64,000 bases of DNA, from assembly GCF_017051705.1 (NCBI RefSeq), contig NZ_JAFIDJ010000002.1, positions 392,384 to 456,383 of the forward strand, read 5' to 3'. Below the pieces are notes generated by a model. The model saw only the letters and a program-made list of their open reading frames with translations, was not told the origin of the DNA and made no database searches. This DNA comes from Algoriphagus lutimaris. Its GTDB lineage: Bacteria; Bacteroidota; Bacteroidia; Cytophagales; Cyclobacteriaceae. Below are positions 29,128-38,552 of this stretch, in pieces (position 1 is the first letter of the stretch; every line of letters begins with the position of its first letter). The position numbers were made by a program, and so were the translations under genes.

Positions 29128-29186
29128 GATACTCAAATTTCGACCGCAAATATACGCTTTTTATGAATTACACAAAGTCAAATAAA

Positions 29187-29219
29187 AAAGCCACGAAGCA
29201 TTTGTAACTTCATGGCTTT
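29187..29219 (-). terminator. Intrinsic terminator after the second pdhA
   Basis: Stem AAAGCCACGAAG (29187-29198) / CTTCATGGCTTT (29208-29219), one mispair, 9-nt loop, running into TTTTTTATTTG on the minus strand. Confidence 0.75.
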
Positions 29220-29240
29220 CTGAACAATGCTTTTTTCTGT

Positions 29241-30260
29241 TTATTCCATCACAAATGGATAGTCTTCTTGAACATAAACGTCCTTGAAAGCATCCATTCC
29301 GTCAGGCCAAGGGGATTCTTCAGCAAATTTCACTGCATCCGTCACTTTTTTCTTAACTCTATCAACTATTTCAGAAATTTCTTCTTCTGTTAAAATTTTA
29401 TTTTCCTTGATAGTGGATAAAACTTGTTCGATTGGGTCACGCTTCTTGTATTCCTCGACCTCTTCTTTGGTTCTGTATTTCTGAGGATCAGACATGGAGT
29501 GACCTTTGTATCGATAAGTTCTCATTTCCAATAAAGTCGGCCCATCCCCTCTTCTTGCTCTTTCTGCAGCTTCAGCAACTGCCTCGTGAACTGCCTCAAC
29601 ATTCATTCCGTCTACTGCAAAAGATGGCATGTCATAAGACTCTCCTAAAGTAGATAAATCATCCACATTGGAAGATCTCTTAACAGCAGTACCCATTGCA
29701 TACCCATTATTTTCAATTACAAAAATAACTGGGGTTTTATACAACATCGCCAAGTTTAAGGCTTCATGGAAGGCTCCTTGACGAACTGCACCATCTCCCA
29801 TGTAGGTAATAGAAAGGTTTTTGGTACCGTTATATTTTTCAGCGAAGCCAATCCCTAGTCCCATAGGAACTTGCGCACCTACGATTCCATGACCTCCCAT
29901 GAAATTTCTTTCCTTATCAAAAATGTGCATGGATCCACCTTTACCTTTAGTGGTACCTGTTGCTTTTCCAAAAAGTTCTGCCATCACCGCACCCGGGTCT
30001 GTACCCAAACCTAGTGGATGAGCATGACAACGGTAAGCAGTGATCCACTTATCGTCTTTTGTCAAGGCTGTGATTGCACCGGAAGCACAAGCCTCCTGTC
30101 CAATATATAAATGACAGAATCCTCTAATTTTTTGCTGACCGTAAAGTTGTCCCGCTTTTTCTTCAAACCTCCTCATTAAGAGCATGCTCTCATACCAATA
30201 AGCGTAGGTTTCTTTCGAATATTTTACTTTAGACTTAGTCGCTGCAGTTTTCTTTGCCAT
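29241..30260 (-). CDS. pdhA: Pyruvate dehydrogenase E1 alpha subunit (second copy)
   Basis: ThDP-dependent alpha subunit of the pyruvate dehydrogenase E1. The ATG at 30260 (MAKKTAATKSKV, 339 aa) is preferred over one at 30296 because a TATATTTG promoter box lies at 30294-30301, leaving the upstream ATG outside the transcript. Motifs: MRRFEEKAGQLYGQQKIRGF near 29, TAYRCHAHPLGLG, GKGGSMHIF, the canonical ThDP motif MGDGAVRQGAFHE ending in IENN, and the phosphorylation-loop region YRYKGHSMSDPQKYR. No E1 beta or E2 gene adjoins it; in many Bacteroidota the main complex is dispersed this way. This one keeps GDG where the operon copy has GEG. Confidence 0.94.
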   Translation of the reverse strand: MAKKTAATKSKVKYSKETYAYWYESMLLMRRFEEKAGQLYGQQKIRGFCHLYIGQEACASGAITALTKDDKWITAYRCHAHPLGLGTDPGAVMAELFGKATGTTKGKGGSMHIFDKERNFMGGHGIVGAQVPMGLGIGFAEKYNGTKNLSITYMGDGAVRQGAFHEALNLAMLYKTPVIFVIENNGYAMGTAVKRSSNVDDLSTLGESYDMPSFAVDGMNVEAVHEAVAEAAERARRGDGPTLLEMRTYRYKGHSMSDPQKYRTKEEVEEYKKRDPIEQVLSTIKENKILTEEEISEIVDRVKKKVTDAVKFAEESPWPDGMDAFKDVYVQEDYPFVME

Positions 30261-30293
30261 ATCGTAATGATCAAAATATGCTATTTTAGGCCT

Positions 30294-30301
30294 CAAATAT
30301 A
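30294..30301 (-). promoter_or_regulatory. Candidate promoter -7 box for the second pdhA
   Basis: TATATTTG on the minus strand matches the Bacteroidota TAnnTTTG box exactly. The -33 position 19 nt upstream (CCTG) is a weak match. It supports translation from 30260 over 30296. Confidence 0.4.
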
Positions 30302-30351
30302 ATCATCCCGACCTAAAAATCAGGCTGCCGCCAAAATAATTCACCAAACTC

Positions 30352-31452
30352 ATGTACCTCAAGTCGCTGGAGCTAATACAATTCAAAAATCATGAGAAGA
30401 CCAAATTGGAGTTTTCACCACAGATAAATTGTATCGTAGGATTGAATGGAAGTGGTAAAACCAACATTCTGGATGGAATTCATTACCTCTCACTTACCAA
30501 AAGTGCGGTTCAGTCAAGCGATAGTCTCAACGTACAACACGAAAAAGATTTTTTTGCGATTAAAGGGAATTTCGAGCTCTCCAAAAAACCTCTGGAGGTT
30601 CGCTGCACCGTAGAATTAGGGAAAAAGAAGCTCATCTATCAAAATGGAAAAGCTCTGGATAAAACCTCCGAACATGTAGGCTTGATCCCTTTGGTCTTGA
30701 TCGCGCCAGATGATACGGATTTAATTAAAGGAGGAAGTGAAGGCCGGAGAAAGTTTTTTGATGGATTGTTATCTCAACTGGACCGAAGTTATTTGGATCA
30801 GTTGATTCAGTATCACCATTTCCTAAAACAACGGAATGCATTATTAAAAAAATTCGCAGAATCGGGAAGAAGGGATTTCACGCTATTGGACGGCTATGAC
30901 ATAGAATTAATTGAGCTCAGTATCACCTTATCAAAAAGGCGAAATGAGTTATTAGAGGAAGTCGCTCCTTTGCTACAAAGTCACTATGCAGATATCTCCC
31001 AAGGACAGGAACTGGTCAGCATAGAATATGACACCCAAGCCACCCAAGCAGATTTCGAAACCTACTTCAAAAATCAACGAAAAAAGGACCTGATCACCAA
31101 AAACTCCAATGCAGGAATTCATAAAGATGATTTCAAGTTTCAAATCGGCGATCATCCAATCCGAAAAATCGGAAGTCAAGGACAACAAAAATCATTTATC
31201 ATATCCTTAAAGCTCGCTCAATTCAAGATTTTCGAAAAAGCGAAAGGCGAAAAGCCCATCCTATTATTAGATGATATTTTTGACAAATTGGATGATTTGA
31301 GAATTGCCAAAATGATGGAGTTGATTTCGCATCACACCTTTGGCCAGATATTCTTGACGGATGCGAGACCAGAGAGGTCAAAAAAAATCCTAAGTGAGCT
31401 AGATTCCGAGGTATTTTATTTTTCCTTAAAAGCGGGAAAAATAGAGGCATAA
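30352..31452 (+). CDS. recF: DNA replication and repair protein RecF
   Basis: SMC-like ATPase that loads RecA at gaps with RecO and RecR. At 366 aa it has family length. Walker A GLNGSGKTN is at 30-38, the signature segment KIGSQGQQKSFIISLKLAQF near 274, and Walker B ILLLDDIFDKLDD near 303. In many bacteria recF lies with dnaA/dnaN/gyrB; here it does not, as is usual in Bacteroidota. It is divergent from the second pdhA, with 91 bp between the two starts. Confidence 0.96.
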   Translation: MYLKSLELIQFKNHEKTKLEFSPQINCIVGLNGSGKTNILDGIHYLSLTKSAVQSSDSLNVQHEKDFFAIKGNFELSKKPLEVRCTVELGKKKLIYQNGKALDKTSEHVGLIPLVLIAPDDTDLIKGGSEGRRKFFDGLLSQLDRSYLDQLIQYHHFLKQRNALLKKFAESGRRDFTLLDGYDIELIELSITLSKRRNELLEEVAPLLQSHYADISQGQELVSIEYDTQATQADFETYFKNQRKKDLITKNSNAGIHKDDFKFQIGDHPIRKIGSQGQQKSFIISLKLAQFKIFEKAKGEKPILLLDDIFDKLDDLRIAKMMELISHHTFGQIFLTDARPERSKKILSELDSEVFYFSLKAGKIEA

Positions 31453-31454
31453 AA

Positions 31455-31474
31455 AAAGAGGCCGAAGCCTCTTT
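31455..31474. terminator. Bidirectional intrinsic terminator
   Basis: Stem AAAGAGGC / GCCTCTTT with CGAA loop between convergent recF and the nucleotidyltransferase gene; A-run on the left, T-rich on the right. Confidence 0.75.
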
Positions 31475-31477
31475 CAA

Positions 31478-32383
31478 TTATTTCCACAAATTTGCTGGAT
31501 ACTCTCCGTCAGCATGAAGTTTCTTCAAAGCTTCAATAACGACAGGCCTATCATCTGTATAAGTAACTCCAAACCACACTTTTCCTCCTTTTAAAATTTC
31601 GAAAGCAGATTTCCCAGATTGAATCAGGTTATTTGCAACGGTAGGAATATAAAATTCAGATTTCAGATTATCGAGGTTTGCTGGAAGGAACTCATTCCAC
31701 ATTTCTTCAATATCTTGAAATACCTCCTGGTGAAAGCCCCAGAAATTCATACTAACAGGGGTATTTTCAGCGATTTCCAACACTTCGTTTTCTCCCCTGC
31801 TCAAAATCTTGTCACCTTCTCGGGCGATAGAAGTTCGTTCTACCATCCCTATCAATTGTCCTTTTTCATTGGTATCACATACTCCACGACTCACCGTACC
31901 ATTTTCAGAAAGTACGTTTTGAATGGCATAGCCCACCATGGCATTCAAGTCTGGTTTCACCTCGGTGGACAAAAACTTCCCAACCTCAATAAAAGCCTCT
32001 CGGCCATAAAAATCATCCGCATTAATCACAGCAAAAGGCTCTTTGATCGCGTCTTTGGCACATAAAACTGCATGCGCTGTTCCAAAAGGCTTTTTTCTTC
32101 CTTCTTGTTTCAATTCAGCAGGCACAAAACTATCCAAAGTTTGGACCACAAAGTCCAGTTCAATTTTACCTGCCATTTTTGGAACAAACATTTCTTTTGC
32201 CTCCTCCAAAATTTCATCCCTCACGATAAATACCACTTTGCCAAAACCAGCCTGAATGGCATCATAAATGGAATATTCTAAAATTGTTTCGCCATTAGGC
32301 CCAAACCCATCGATTTGCTTATTCCCTCCATAACGGCTCCCCATACCGGCAGCTAATACTAAAAGTGTTGGTTTCTGATTCAT
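31478..32383 (-). CDS. Sugar-phosphate nucleotidyltransferase
   Basis: Cytoplasmic NTP-transferase of 301 aa that would couple a sugar 1-phosphate to a nucleoside triphosphate. The nucleotide-binding N-terminus LVLAAGMGSRYGGNKQIDGF is at 8-27 and the metal-binding AVINADDFYGREAF near 118. The sequence is of the GlmU/GalU-like group found in Bacteroidota next to APH-fold sugar kinases; a kinase of that type is encoded at 22784, though not adjacent. The sugar and nucleotide are not predictable from sequence alone. It is set apart from recF by a shared terminator. Confidence 0.85.
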   Translation of the reverse strand: MNQKPTLLVLAAGMGSRYGGNKQIDGFGPNGETILEYSIYDAIQAGFGKVVFIVRDEILEEAKEMFVPKMAGKIELDFVVQTLDSFVPAELKQEGRKKPFGTAHAVLCAKDAIKEPFAVINADDFYGREAFIEVGKFLSTEVKPDLNAMVGYAIQNVLSENGTVSRGVCDTNEKGQLIGMVERTSIAREGDKILSRGENEVLEIAENTPVSMNFWGFHQEVFQDIEEMWNEFLPANLDNLKSEFYIPTVANNLIQSGKSAFEILKGGKVWFGVTYTDDRPVVIEALKKLHADGEYPANLWK

Positions 32384-32596
32384 AGTTAATTGCTAATGCT
32401 AATAAGGCAGCAAAATTAATTTTTTATTGTTTGGACACAAACTTTACTAAGCCACCTTTACCAGCAAACTAGGTGTATTATGAACTATATTCCGTGATAA
32501 AACGCAAAAACATAACCATCTATAGGTATTATGGGAACCTCAATTTTATTTTTTTTTAATTTTTATTGGAAAGTAGGTTATTTTTTTAACCAGCAA

Positions 32597-32628
32597 TTGA
32601 TATTGATTTAATTTTTCTGTTACCTTCA
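32597..32628 (+). promoter_or_regulatory. Candidate promoter of the PII-ammonium transporter operon
   Basis: TACCTTCA (32621-32628) is close to TAnnTTTG, with a TTG at 32597-32599 (21-nt spacer, longer than usual). The 284-bp leader region 32384-32667 is AT-rich with T-tracts. No NtrC/sigma54 GG-N10-GC box was seen. Confidence 0.25.
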
Positions 32629-32667
32629 TGCCAAAATTTCAATAAACCACCAAACCCATTGTGAAAT

Positions 32668-33006
32668 ATGAAAAAAATAGAGGCGATTATTCGAACTTCT
32701 CGATTTGATCAGATTCATTCATGCGTTGCTGCATTGGGAGTAAAGTTCCTCACCTTTTATGAGGTAAAAGGGATGGGCTTAGAGCATGCACGTCAACAAA
32801 CCTACCGTGGGGTAGCTTATGAACCTGCCTATATCCCGAGAACTAAGCTTGAAATCGTAACAGTCGAAGAATTGGTCGAGCCAGTGATCAATTGCATCCT
32901 TTCCGAAGGAAAAACCGGAGAAATCGGTGATGGAAAAATCTTTGTCTATGATGTTTTGGAAGCCTATAGAATCAGAAACACAGACAAAGGAGAGCAAGCC
33001 CTATAA
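32668..33006 (+). CDS. glnK: Nitrogen regulatory protein P-II (GlnK type)
   Basis: Trimeric signal protein that senses 2-oxoglutarate and ATP/ADP and blocks the ammonium transporter by inserting its T-loop. At 112 aa it has standard length. It shows MKKIEAIIRTSRFD at the start, the T-loop QQTYRGVAYEPAYIPRTK with Tyr51 in the uridylylation position, and the C-terminal GEIGDGKIFVYDV. The ammonium transporter gene follows 31 bp downstream, the classical glnK-amt pair, which makes the role in ammonium-uptake control strong. Confidence 0.95.
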   Translation: MKKIEAIIRTSRFDQIHSCVAALGVKFLTFYEVKGMGLEHARQQTYRGVAYEPAYIPRTKLEIVTVEELVEPVINCILSEGKTGEIGDGKIFVYDVLEAYRIRNTDKGEQAL

Positions 33007-33037
33007 TTTTCAATTTCACTAAAGACCTATCAAACCT

Positions 33038-34267
33038 ATGCAAGAATTATTTACCGTCAATAACCTATGGATGATGGTAGCCACTACGATGGTTTTCATT
33101 ATGCACTTGGGATTTGCCAGTTTGGAAGCTGGATTGACCCGTGCCAAAAACACTGTAAACATTCTTTTTAAAAACACCATTATACCTGCCATTGGGCTTT
33201 TAACCTATGCTTTTGTAGGGTTTAACCTCATGTATCCAGGAGCTGATTTTGCTGGATCTTTCTTTGGATTTGCCGGATTTGGACTACCCCTTCCCGAGGG
33301 ATGGGATACCAGCAATTATAATGAAGGGTACACCTTCTTCACTGATTTTATATTCCAGGCGATGTTTGCAGCCACTGCGGCAACTATTGTCTCAGGAGCC
33401 GTGGCTGAACGTGTAAAACTGGGGCCTTTTATCTTTTTCTCTATACTTTATGTAGCGATTTGTTACCCAATTGTCGGTATGTGGAAATGGGGAGGAGGAT
33501 TTTTAGATGCTTTAGACAATTCATTTTATGACTTTGCAGGGTCAACCATTGTTCATTCTGTCGGTGGATGGGGTGCATTGGTAGGTGCCTATTTGTTAGG
33601 CCCTCGAATTGGAAAATACACAGAAAGAGGAATGACAGCGATTCCGGGACATAACATTCCATTAGCTACTGCAGGAGTCTTTTTGTTATGGTTTGGATGG
33701 TTTGGATTCAATGGCGGATCCGTGTTAAGTGCTGATCCAGGCCTGGTATCAAAAGTATTTGTGACCACTTGTATTGCCGCCTCTGCCGGAGCCTTTGGAG
33801 CACTCATCGTATCCTATTTGAAATTTAAGTCCTATGATATTACCATGGTACTAAATGGCATCCTCGCTGGGTTAGTAGGGATTACTGCTGGTGCAGATCA
33901 AATGGGAGTTGGGGAATCTGCTATTATTGGATTTATAGGAGGAGGATTGATTGTCTTTGCCGTAGTTTTCTTTGACAAAGTTAAAATAGACGATCCTGTA
34001 GGTGCGATTTCGGTTCACTTAGTAGGTGGAATCTGGGGAACTTTAGCTGTAGGGATATTCGGAGATTTAGCCGGAATGGGACAATTCATTTCTCAGCTGA
34101 TTGGAGTTGCTTCCGTAGGTTTGTTCTGCATATTGTTTAGCGGAATCATCTTCTTCACTTTAAAGAAAACAATTGGAATCCGAGTAGATGAAAAAGAAGA
34201 AACTGAAGGTTTGGATATTAATGAGCATTCCATGAGCGCTTATCCTGACTTTAACATAAAAGATTAA
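33038..34267 (+). CDS. amt: Ammonium transporter Amt
   Basis: Inner-membrane trimeric ammonium channel of 409 aa with about 11 helices. The pore His pair is present: STIVHSVGGWGALVGAYLLG near 168 and AISVHLVGGIWGTLA near 325. Other signatures are FASLEAGLTRAKNTVNILFKN near residue 26 and LLWFGWFGFNGGS near 215. It starts directly in the first helix region with no long leader. It is co-transcribed with the PII gene, whose product would gate it. The C-terminal cytoplasmic tail (VDEKEETEGLDINEHSMSAY) is short and acidic. Confidence 0.95.
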   Translation: MQELFTVNNLWMMVATTMVFIMHLGFASLEAGLTRAKNTVNILFKNTIIPAIGLLTYAFVGFNLMYPGADFAGSFFGFAGFGLPLPEGWDTSNYNEGYTFFTDFIFQAMFAATAATIVSGAVAERVKLGPFIFFSILYVAICYPIVGMWKWGGGFLDALDNSFYDFAGSTIVHSVGGWGALVGAYLLGPRIGKYTERGMTAIPGHNIPLATAGVFLLWFGWFGFNGGSVLSADPGLVSKVFVTTCIAASAGAFGALIVSYLKFKSYDITMVLNGILAGLVGITAGADQMGVGESAIIGFIGGGLIVFAVVFFDKVKIDDPVGAISVHLVGGIWGTLAVGIFGDLAGMGQFISQLIGVASVGLFCILFSGIIFFTLKKTIGIRVDEKEETEGLDINEHSMSAYPDFNIKD

Positions 34268-34293
34268 AAAATAACAACTACCACCAACCAAGA

Positions 34294-34327
34294 AAAAGCC
34301 CCGAACCTTCATTGGAACGGGGCTTTT
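34294..34327. terminator. Bidirectional intrinsic terminator
   Basis: Stem AAAAGCCCCG (34294-34303) / CGGGGCTTTT (34318-34327), 14-nt loop, between amt and the convergent small gene at 34335. Confidence 0.85.
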
Positions 34328-34334
34328 GCAATTC

Positions 34335-34520
34335 TTAAATGGGTTGAAAGTATCGATTCAGGGTATTTTGATGAATTTTACCGAACATCTCGTAACACCA
34401 GTCTTTAAATTCTTCTATTTCTGATGGTAAAATAAGCTTAAGGCCTTTCTTCAGTTCTCGTTCAAATAAATACGCGCTGAAGCTAACTTTTTGCAGAATG
34501 GTCTTCACATATTCTATCAT
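34335..34520 (-). CDS. Small conserved hypothetical protein, 61 aa
   Basis: Short soluble protein MIEYVKTILQKVSFSAYLFE... with EIEEFKDWCYEMFG in the C-terminal half. I recognise the general pattern (K-x-V-L-x-K-V-S-F, LFEKEL-like, then WCYxxFG) as a small uncharacterised family of Cytophagales, but no function is known. It has an ATG start, an AT-rich upstream region and a shared terminator with amt at its end, all consistent with a real gene. Codon use is like its neighbours. Confidence 0.65.
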   Translation of the reverse strand: MIEYVKTILQKVSFSAYLFERELKKGLKLILPSEIEEFKDWCYEMFGKIHQNTLNRYFQPI

Positions 34521-34636
34521 AGTTTAAAGAGTTTAGGGTTTATTAACTGAAATTAATTACTAGTACGGAAGCATTTATCCATATGTTACGTAAAATAAGG
34601 GCTTCTAAAAATAGAATAATCCCTAATTTCGCAACC

Positions 34637-36082
34637 ATGATTAAAACGATCCTTCAAACAACTTTGGTATACATGGCTTTGCTATTTGTTGGCAATGCCT
34701 TTGGCCAAGATGTACAAATAGAGCTGGGTCCTGATGAAATTGGATTAAATGAAACGTTTACCATTAAAGTAACATTATCCAATGATAAAATAAAGTCATA
34801 CGACCAGTTTCCAGATATCCCAAGCTTTCAAAAACAAGGTATTTCGCAATCATCTTCCATGAACCTGATCAATGGACAGATGAGTAGCTCCAATAGTATT
34901 ATCCAATATTATAAACCTACCCGTAAAGGGGACTTTACTTTACCTTCTTTTGACATCTTGATCAATGGGAACGCTTATTCTTCCCCTGGGAAAACTATCA
35001 CAGTGGGAGATGCTTCCAGCGCCTCTTCGTCAAGAGTGCCAGATCCTTTTGCTGATTTCTTTGGTAGGTCTTCCCCATCCGAGGAACCGGAATATGTGGA
35101 ATTAGAGGATGATGCATTCTTTTCTTTAGCTGTGGATAAGGAAGAGGTCTATGTAGGGGAAGGATTTAATCTAAGTTTGGCTTTTTATATGTCTGAAGCC
35201 AACCAAGCTCCTTTTCAATTCTATGAACCGGGCAGGCAATTAGATGAGATTCTGAAAAAAGTAAAGCCTACCAATGTTTGGGAAGAGAATTACAATATTA
35301 CCAATATTGAGCCGGAACAAGTCACGATCAACGGCAAGCGTTGGACTAGGTACAAGGTATTTGAAGCGACTTTCTTCCCTTTTTCAGAGGGAGAAATAGA
35401 AATCCCTAGAATTTCTTGGGAAATGATCAAATATCGAGTGGCCAAAAACCCTACGTTTTTTGGATCCAATAGACAGGAGGATTTCAAAACTTTTTATTCC
35501 AGTGCCAAAAACATCAAGGTAAAACCCCTTCCACCTCACCCTTTAAGGAATGAAGTAAGTGTAGGTGAATATCAAATACGAGAGAATATTAAAAATATTG
35601 AAGTAGAAACAGGGCAGGGCTTTGATTATAATTTCGGGATCAGCGGAGTAGGGAATATTAATGCTATTCAAGCCCCTAGAAGACTCTCAACGGCTCATCT
35701 CAACACGTATGATCCCAATGTACGCCAACAGATCAATCGTGGCTACGGAAGGGTTTCAGGGATCAAAGAATTCAATTATTACATTACGATCAACGAAGCT
35801 GGGGACATTGATTTGGCAGACCATTTTGAATGGATTTATTTCGATCCCTCAAGAGAAGTTTACGACACACTTCGCCCACAGGCAAAAATAAAAGTGGTAG
35901 GAGAAAGCAAAGTAAACCAGGCACTATCCAACCAAAGATTAGGTGGGCTATATGATCGAATTGATGTAGAGGACAATAGGTTTTTAAACGAGCAATATAA
36001 ATACTATTTTACGACCGCAATCAACGTGCTTTTGCTCGCATCAGTCATATTGTTGGCGGTATTGATTATAAGAAAGAAGTAA
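34637..36082 (+). CDS. batD: BatD family protein
   Basis: Membrane-anchored periplasmic protein of the Bacteroides aerotolerance group. The ATG at 34637 is chosen because it starts a clean Sec signal ([24 protein letters not shown]); an upstream in-frame ATG would add 18 basic residues. It is 481 aa, with Ig-like beta domains ([20 protein letters not shown], then [17 protein letters not shown]), a low-complexity Ser/Pro stretch near 155-165, and a C-terminal helix ([23 protein letters not shown]) followed by RKK. The other bat genes are absent here. The stop TAA overlaps the aroC ATG (TAATG). Confidence 0.85.
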   Translation: MIKTILQTTLVYMALLFVGNAFGQDVQIELGPDEIGLNETFTIKVTLSNDKIKSYDQFPDIPSFQKQGISQSSSMNLINGQMSSSNSIIQYYKPTRKGDFTLPSFDILINGNAYSSPGKTITVGDASSASSSRVPDPFADFFGRSSPSEEPEYVELEDDAFFSLAVDKEEVYVGEGFNLSLAFYMSEANQAPFQFYEPGRQLDEILKKVKPTNVWEENYNITNIEPEQVTINGKRWTRYKVFEATFFPFSEGEIEIPRISWEMIKYRVAKNPTFFGSNRQEDFKTFYSSAKNIKVKPLPPHPLRNEVSVGEYQIRENIKNIEVETGQGFDYNFGISGVGNINAIQAPRRLSTAHLNTYDPNVRQQINRGYGRVSGIKEFNYYITINEAGDIDLADHFEWIYFDPSREVYDTLRPQAKIKVVGESKVNQALSNQRLGGLYDRIDVEDNRFLNEQYKYYFTTAINVLLLASVILLAVLIIRKK

Positions 36083-37158
36083 TGGGGAATTCATTTGGTA
36101 AGCTATTCAAGATCACCACATTTGGGGAGTCCCATGGAATAGCTTTAGGAGTAACGTTGGAAGGATGTCCTGCAGGACTGGAAATAGATGAGGCAAAGAT
36201 CCGACAGGAGATGCAACGCCGTAAACCAGGCCAATCCAAAATTACCACACAACGAAAAGAAGAAGACGAAATTGAAATTCTTTCAGGAATTTTTGAAGGA
36301 AAAAGCACGGGTACACCCATAGGAATCGTCATTCGGAATGCAGATCAAAAAAGTAAAGACTACTCTCATATTTCAGATAAGTTTAGACCCTCTCATGCGG
36401 ACTATACCTACTTTGAGAAATATGGAATCAGGGATTACAGGGGAGGCGGAAGAAGTAGTGCCAGGGAAACTGCAGCAAGAGTAGCTGCTGGAGCGATTGC
36501 AAAACAATTGCTAGATCACTATGGTGTCTCTATTCAGGCATTCGTCTCTCAAGTAGGAAATCTGAAGCTAGAGAAGCCTTATCAGGAAATGGATCTTAAC
36601 AAGGCGGAGGAAAATATTGTCAGATGTCCTGATCCGGAAATGGCTGATCAAATGATTCAATTGATTGATACTGTTCGTTTAGAGAGGGATACAATTGGAG
36701 GTGTTGTTACCTGCGTGATTAAAAAGACACCTGTAGGAATAGGGGAACCTGTTTTTGATCGATTGCACGCTGAGTTAGGCAAAGCAATGCTGAGTATCAA
36801 TGCAGTCAAAGGATTTGAATTTGGAAGTGGATTCGATGGAGTCAGCATGCGCGGTTCCCAACACAATGACGCATTTTATAAAGAAGAAGGACAGGTAAAG
36901 ACCAAGACCAATTATTCAGGTGGAATCCAAGGGGGTATTTCCAATGGACAAGACATTTATTTTAGAGTAGCATTCAAACCTGTTGCCACGATCATGCAGG
37001 ATCAAGAATCCTTGAATGAAGCTGGAGAAACAATCACAGTTTCAGGAAAAGGACGACATGACCCTTGTGTAGTACCTCGTGCAGTACCGATTGTGGAAGC
37101 CATGGCTGCATTGGTCATAGCTGATTATATATTATTGGCAAAAAGCAATAAACTTTAA
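36082..37158 (+). CDS. aroC: Chorismate synthase
   Basis: Makes chorismate from 5-enolpyruvylshikimate 3-phosphate using reduced FMN. At 358 aa it has the normal length. Signatures: [18 protein letters not shown] at the N-terminus, [15 protein letters not shown] near 50, [20 protein letters not shown] near 122, and the C-terminal [20 protein letters not shown]. It is translationally coupled to batD (TAATG) and followed 18 bp later by a symporter gene, so three unrelated functions share one operon. Other aro genes are outside the window. Confidence 0.97.
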   Translation: MGNSFGKLFKITTFGESHGIALGVTLEGCPAGLEIDEAKIRQEMQRRKPGQSKITTQRKEEDEIEILSGIFEGKSTGTPIGIVIRNADQKSKDYSHISDKFRPSHADYTYFEKYGIRDYRGGGRSSARETAARVAAGAIAKQLLDHYGVSIQAFVSQVGNLKLEKPYQEMDLNKAEENIVRCPDPEMADQMIQLIDTVRLERDTIGGVVTCVIKKTPVGIGEPVFDRLHAELGKAMLSINAVKGFEFGSGFDGVSMRGSQHNDAFYKEEGQVKTKTNYSGGIQGGISNGQDIYFRVAFKPVATIMQDQESLNEAGETITVSGKGRHDPCVVPRAVPIVEAMAALVIADYILLAKSNKL

Positions 37159-37176
37159 GGCTTAAAGAACTACTAG

Positions 37177-38505
37177 ATGTTAAAAAAAATACCCTTACAT
37201 ACAAAAATAATCATAGGCCTTGTTCTGGGGTTAGTTTTCGGATTGGTCGTCATCAAAACATCAATCCCCAATACGTTTACCTTAGATTACATTAAACCAA
37301 TAGGAACCATTTTCATCAATTCTTTGAAAATGATTGCCGTTCCTTTGGTTTTCGCCTCTTTGATAGTGGGGGTGTCCAATCTAGGAGATATATCCAAACT
37401 AAGTAGAATTGGAGGAAAAACCATCGGAACTTACCTCGTTACCACCGTCATCGCGATTTCTTTTGGTTTAATTCTAGTCAATGTATTTGCCCCAGGTAAA
37501 AGCCTTCCTCCTGAAACCAGAGAGAATCTAATGAGCCTTTATGAAGGCGACGCTGGCTCCAGAGTAGGTCAAGCAGCTCAATTACAGCAACAAAGTCCTT
37601 TACAGCCTTTAGTAGATATTGTTCCACAAAACATCTTTTTAGCAACCACCGATAATGGCGCAATGCTTCAGGTAGTTTTCTTCGCAATCATCGTCGGTAT
37701 CTCATTGCTGCAAATCCAAAAATCAAAAGCGGAACCTGTCATCGCATTCTTTGATGGCATGAATGATGTCATCATCCAAATTGTCAATTACATCATGTTG
37801 ATTGCTCCCTACGGAGTTTTTGCCCTGATGGCTTCATTGATTGTGGAAATAGCCGGAGACAACCCAGACTCTGCAGTACAATTGCTATTTGCATTGCTTA
37901 AATACAGCTTAGTCGTAGTGGGAGGTTTGTTCGCCATGATCCTGATTGTTTATCCATTGATCTTGATGGCATTTACGAAAGTGAAATACAAAGACTTTTT
38001 TAAAGCTATTCGACCAGCACAGCTCCTCGCATTTTCTACCAGTTCGAGTTCTGCCACGCTTCCAGTCACTATGAAACAAGTAGAGGAAGAATTAGGTGTC
38101 TCTGAAGAGGTTTCTAGTTTTGTATTGCCTTTGGGAGCAACCGTAAATATGGATGGAACCAGTCTTTACCAAGGCGTTGCAGCGGTATTTATTGCTCAAG
38201 CGTTGGGAATGGATTTATCCTTTTCACAACAATTAATGATCGTGTTGACTGCTACCTTGGCCTCCATTGGATCTGCAGGAGTACCAGGAGCAGGCTTAAT
38301 CATGTTGATTATTGTTTTGGAATCAATTGGGGTTCCAGCCGCTGGGATCGCATTGATTATTGCCCCAGATAGAATATTAGATATGTTTAGAACCGTTGTC
38401 AATGTCACTGGGGACGCTACTGTATGTACGATCGTAGCCAGTACGGAAGGGGAATTGCCAGATGGCTTGATCCGAAAATCCAATCCTTTGACTCCAGACT
38501 TGTAA
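37177..38505 (+). CDS. Dicarboxylate/amino acid:cation symporter (DAACS)
   Basis: Inner-membrane transporter of 442 aa in the GltP/DctA family, importing dicarboxylates or glutamate/aspartate with H+ or Na+. The family features are visible: the HP1 serine-rich loop AFSTSSSSATLPVTM near 287, the NMDGTSLY substrate/sodium motif near 321, HP2-region LASIGSAGVPGAG near 363, and the last helix segment DRILDMFRTVVNVTGDAT near 395. The substrate is not decided by the sequence as read here. It is third in the batD-aroC operon and ends at a strong bidirectional terminator. Confidence 0.93.
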   Translation: MLKKIPLHTKIIIGLVLGLVFGLVVIKTSIPNTFTLDYIKPIGTIFINSLKMIAVPLVFASLIVGVSNLGDISKLSRIGGKTIGTYLVTTVIAISFGLILVNVFAPGKSLPPETRENLMSLYEGDAGSRVGQAAQLQQQSPLQPLVDIVPQNIFLATTDNGAMLQVVFFAIIVGISLLQIQKSKAEPVIAFFDGMNDVIIQIVNYIMLIAPYGVFALMASLIVEIAGDNPDSAVQLLFALLKYSLVVVGGLFAMILIVYPLILMAFTKVKYKDFFKAIRPAQLLAFSTSSSSATLPVTMKQVEEELGVSEEVSSFVLPLGATVNMDGTSLYQGVAAVFIAQALGMDLSFSQQLMIVLTATLASIGSAGVPGAGLIMLIIVLESIGVPAAGIALIIAPDRILDMFRTVVNVTGDATVCTIVASTEGELPDGLIRKSNPLTPDL

Positions 38506-38506
38506 C

Positions 38507-38536
38507 AAAAAAGGCTTCCAAATGGAAGCCTTTTTT
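38507..38536. terminator. Strong bidirectional intrinsic terminator
   Basis: Perfect 14-bp stem: arms 38507-38520 (ending GGCTTCCA) and 38523-38536 (starting TGGAAGCC) with a 2-nt loop, A-run and T-run inside the stem. Shared by the symporter gene and fumC. Confidence 0.9.
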
Positions 38537-38552
38537 GATTTGGATGCCTGCC

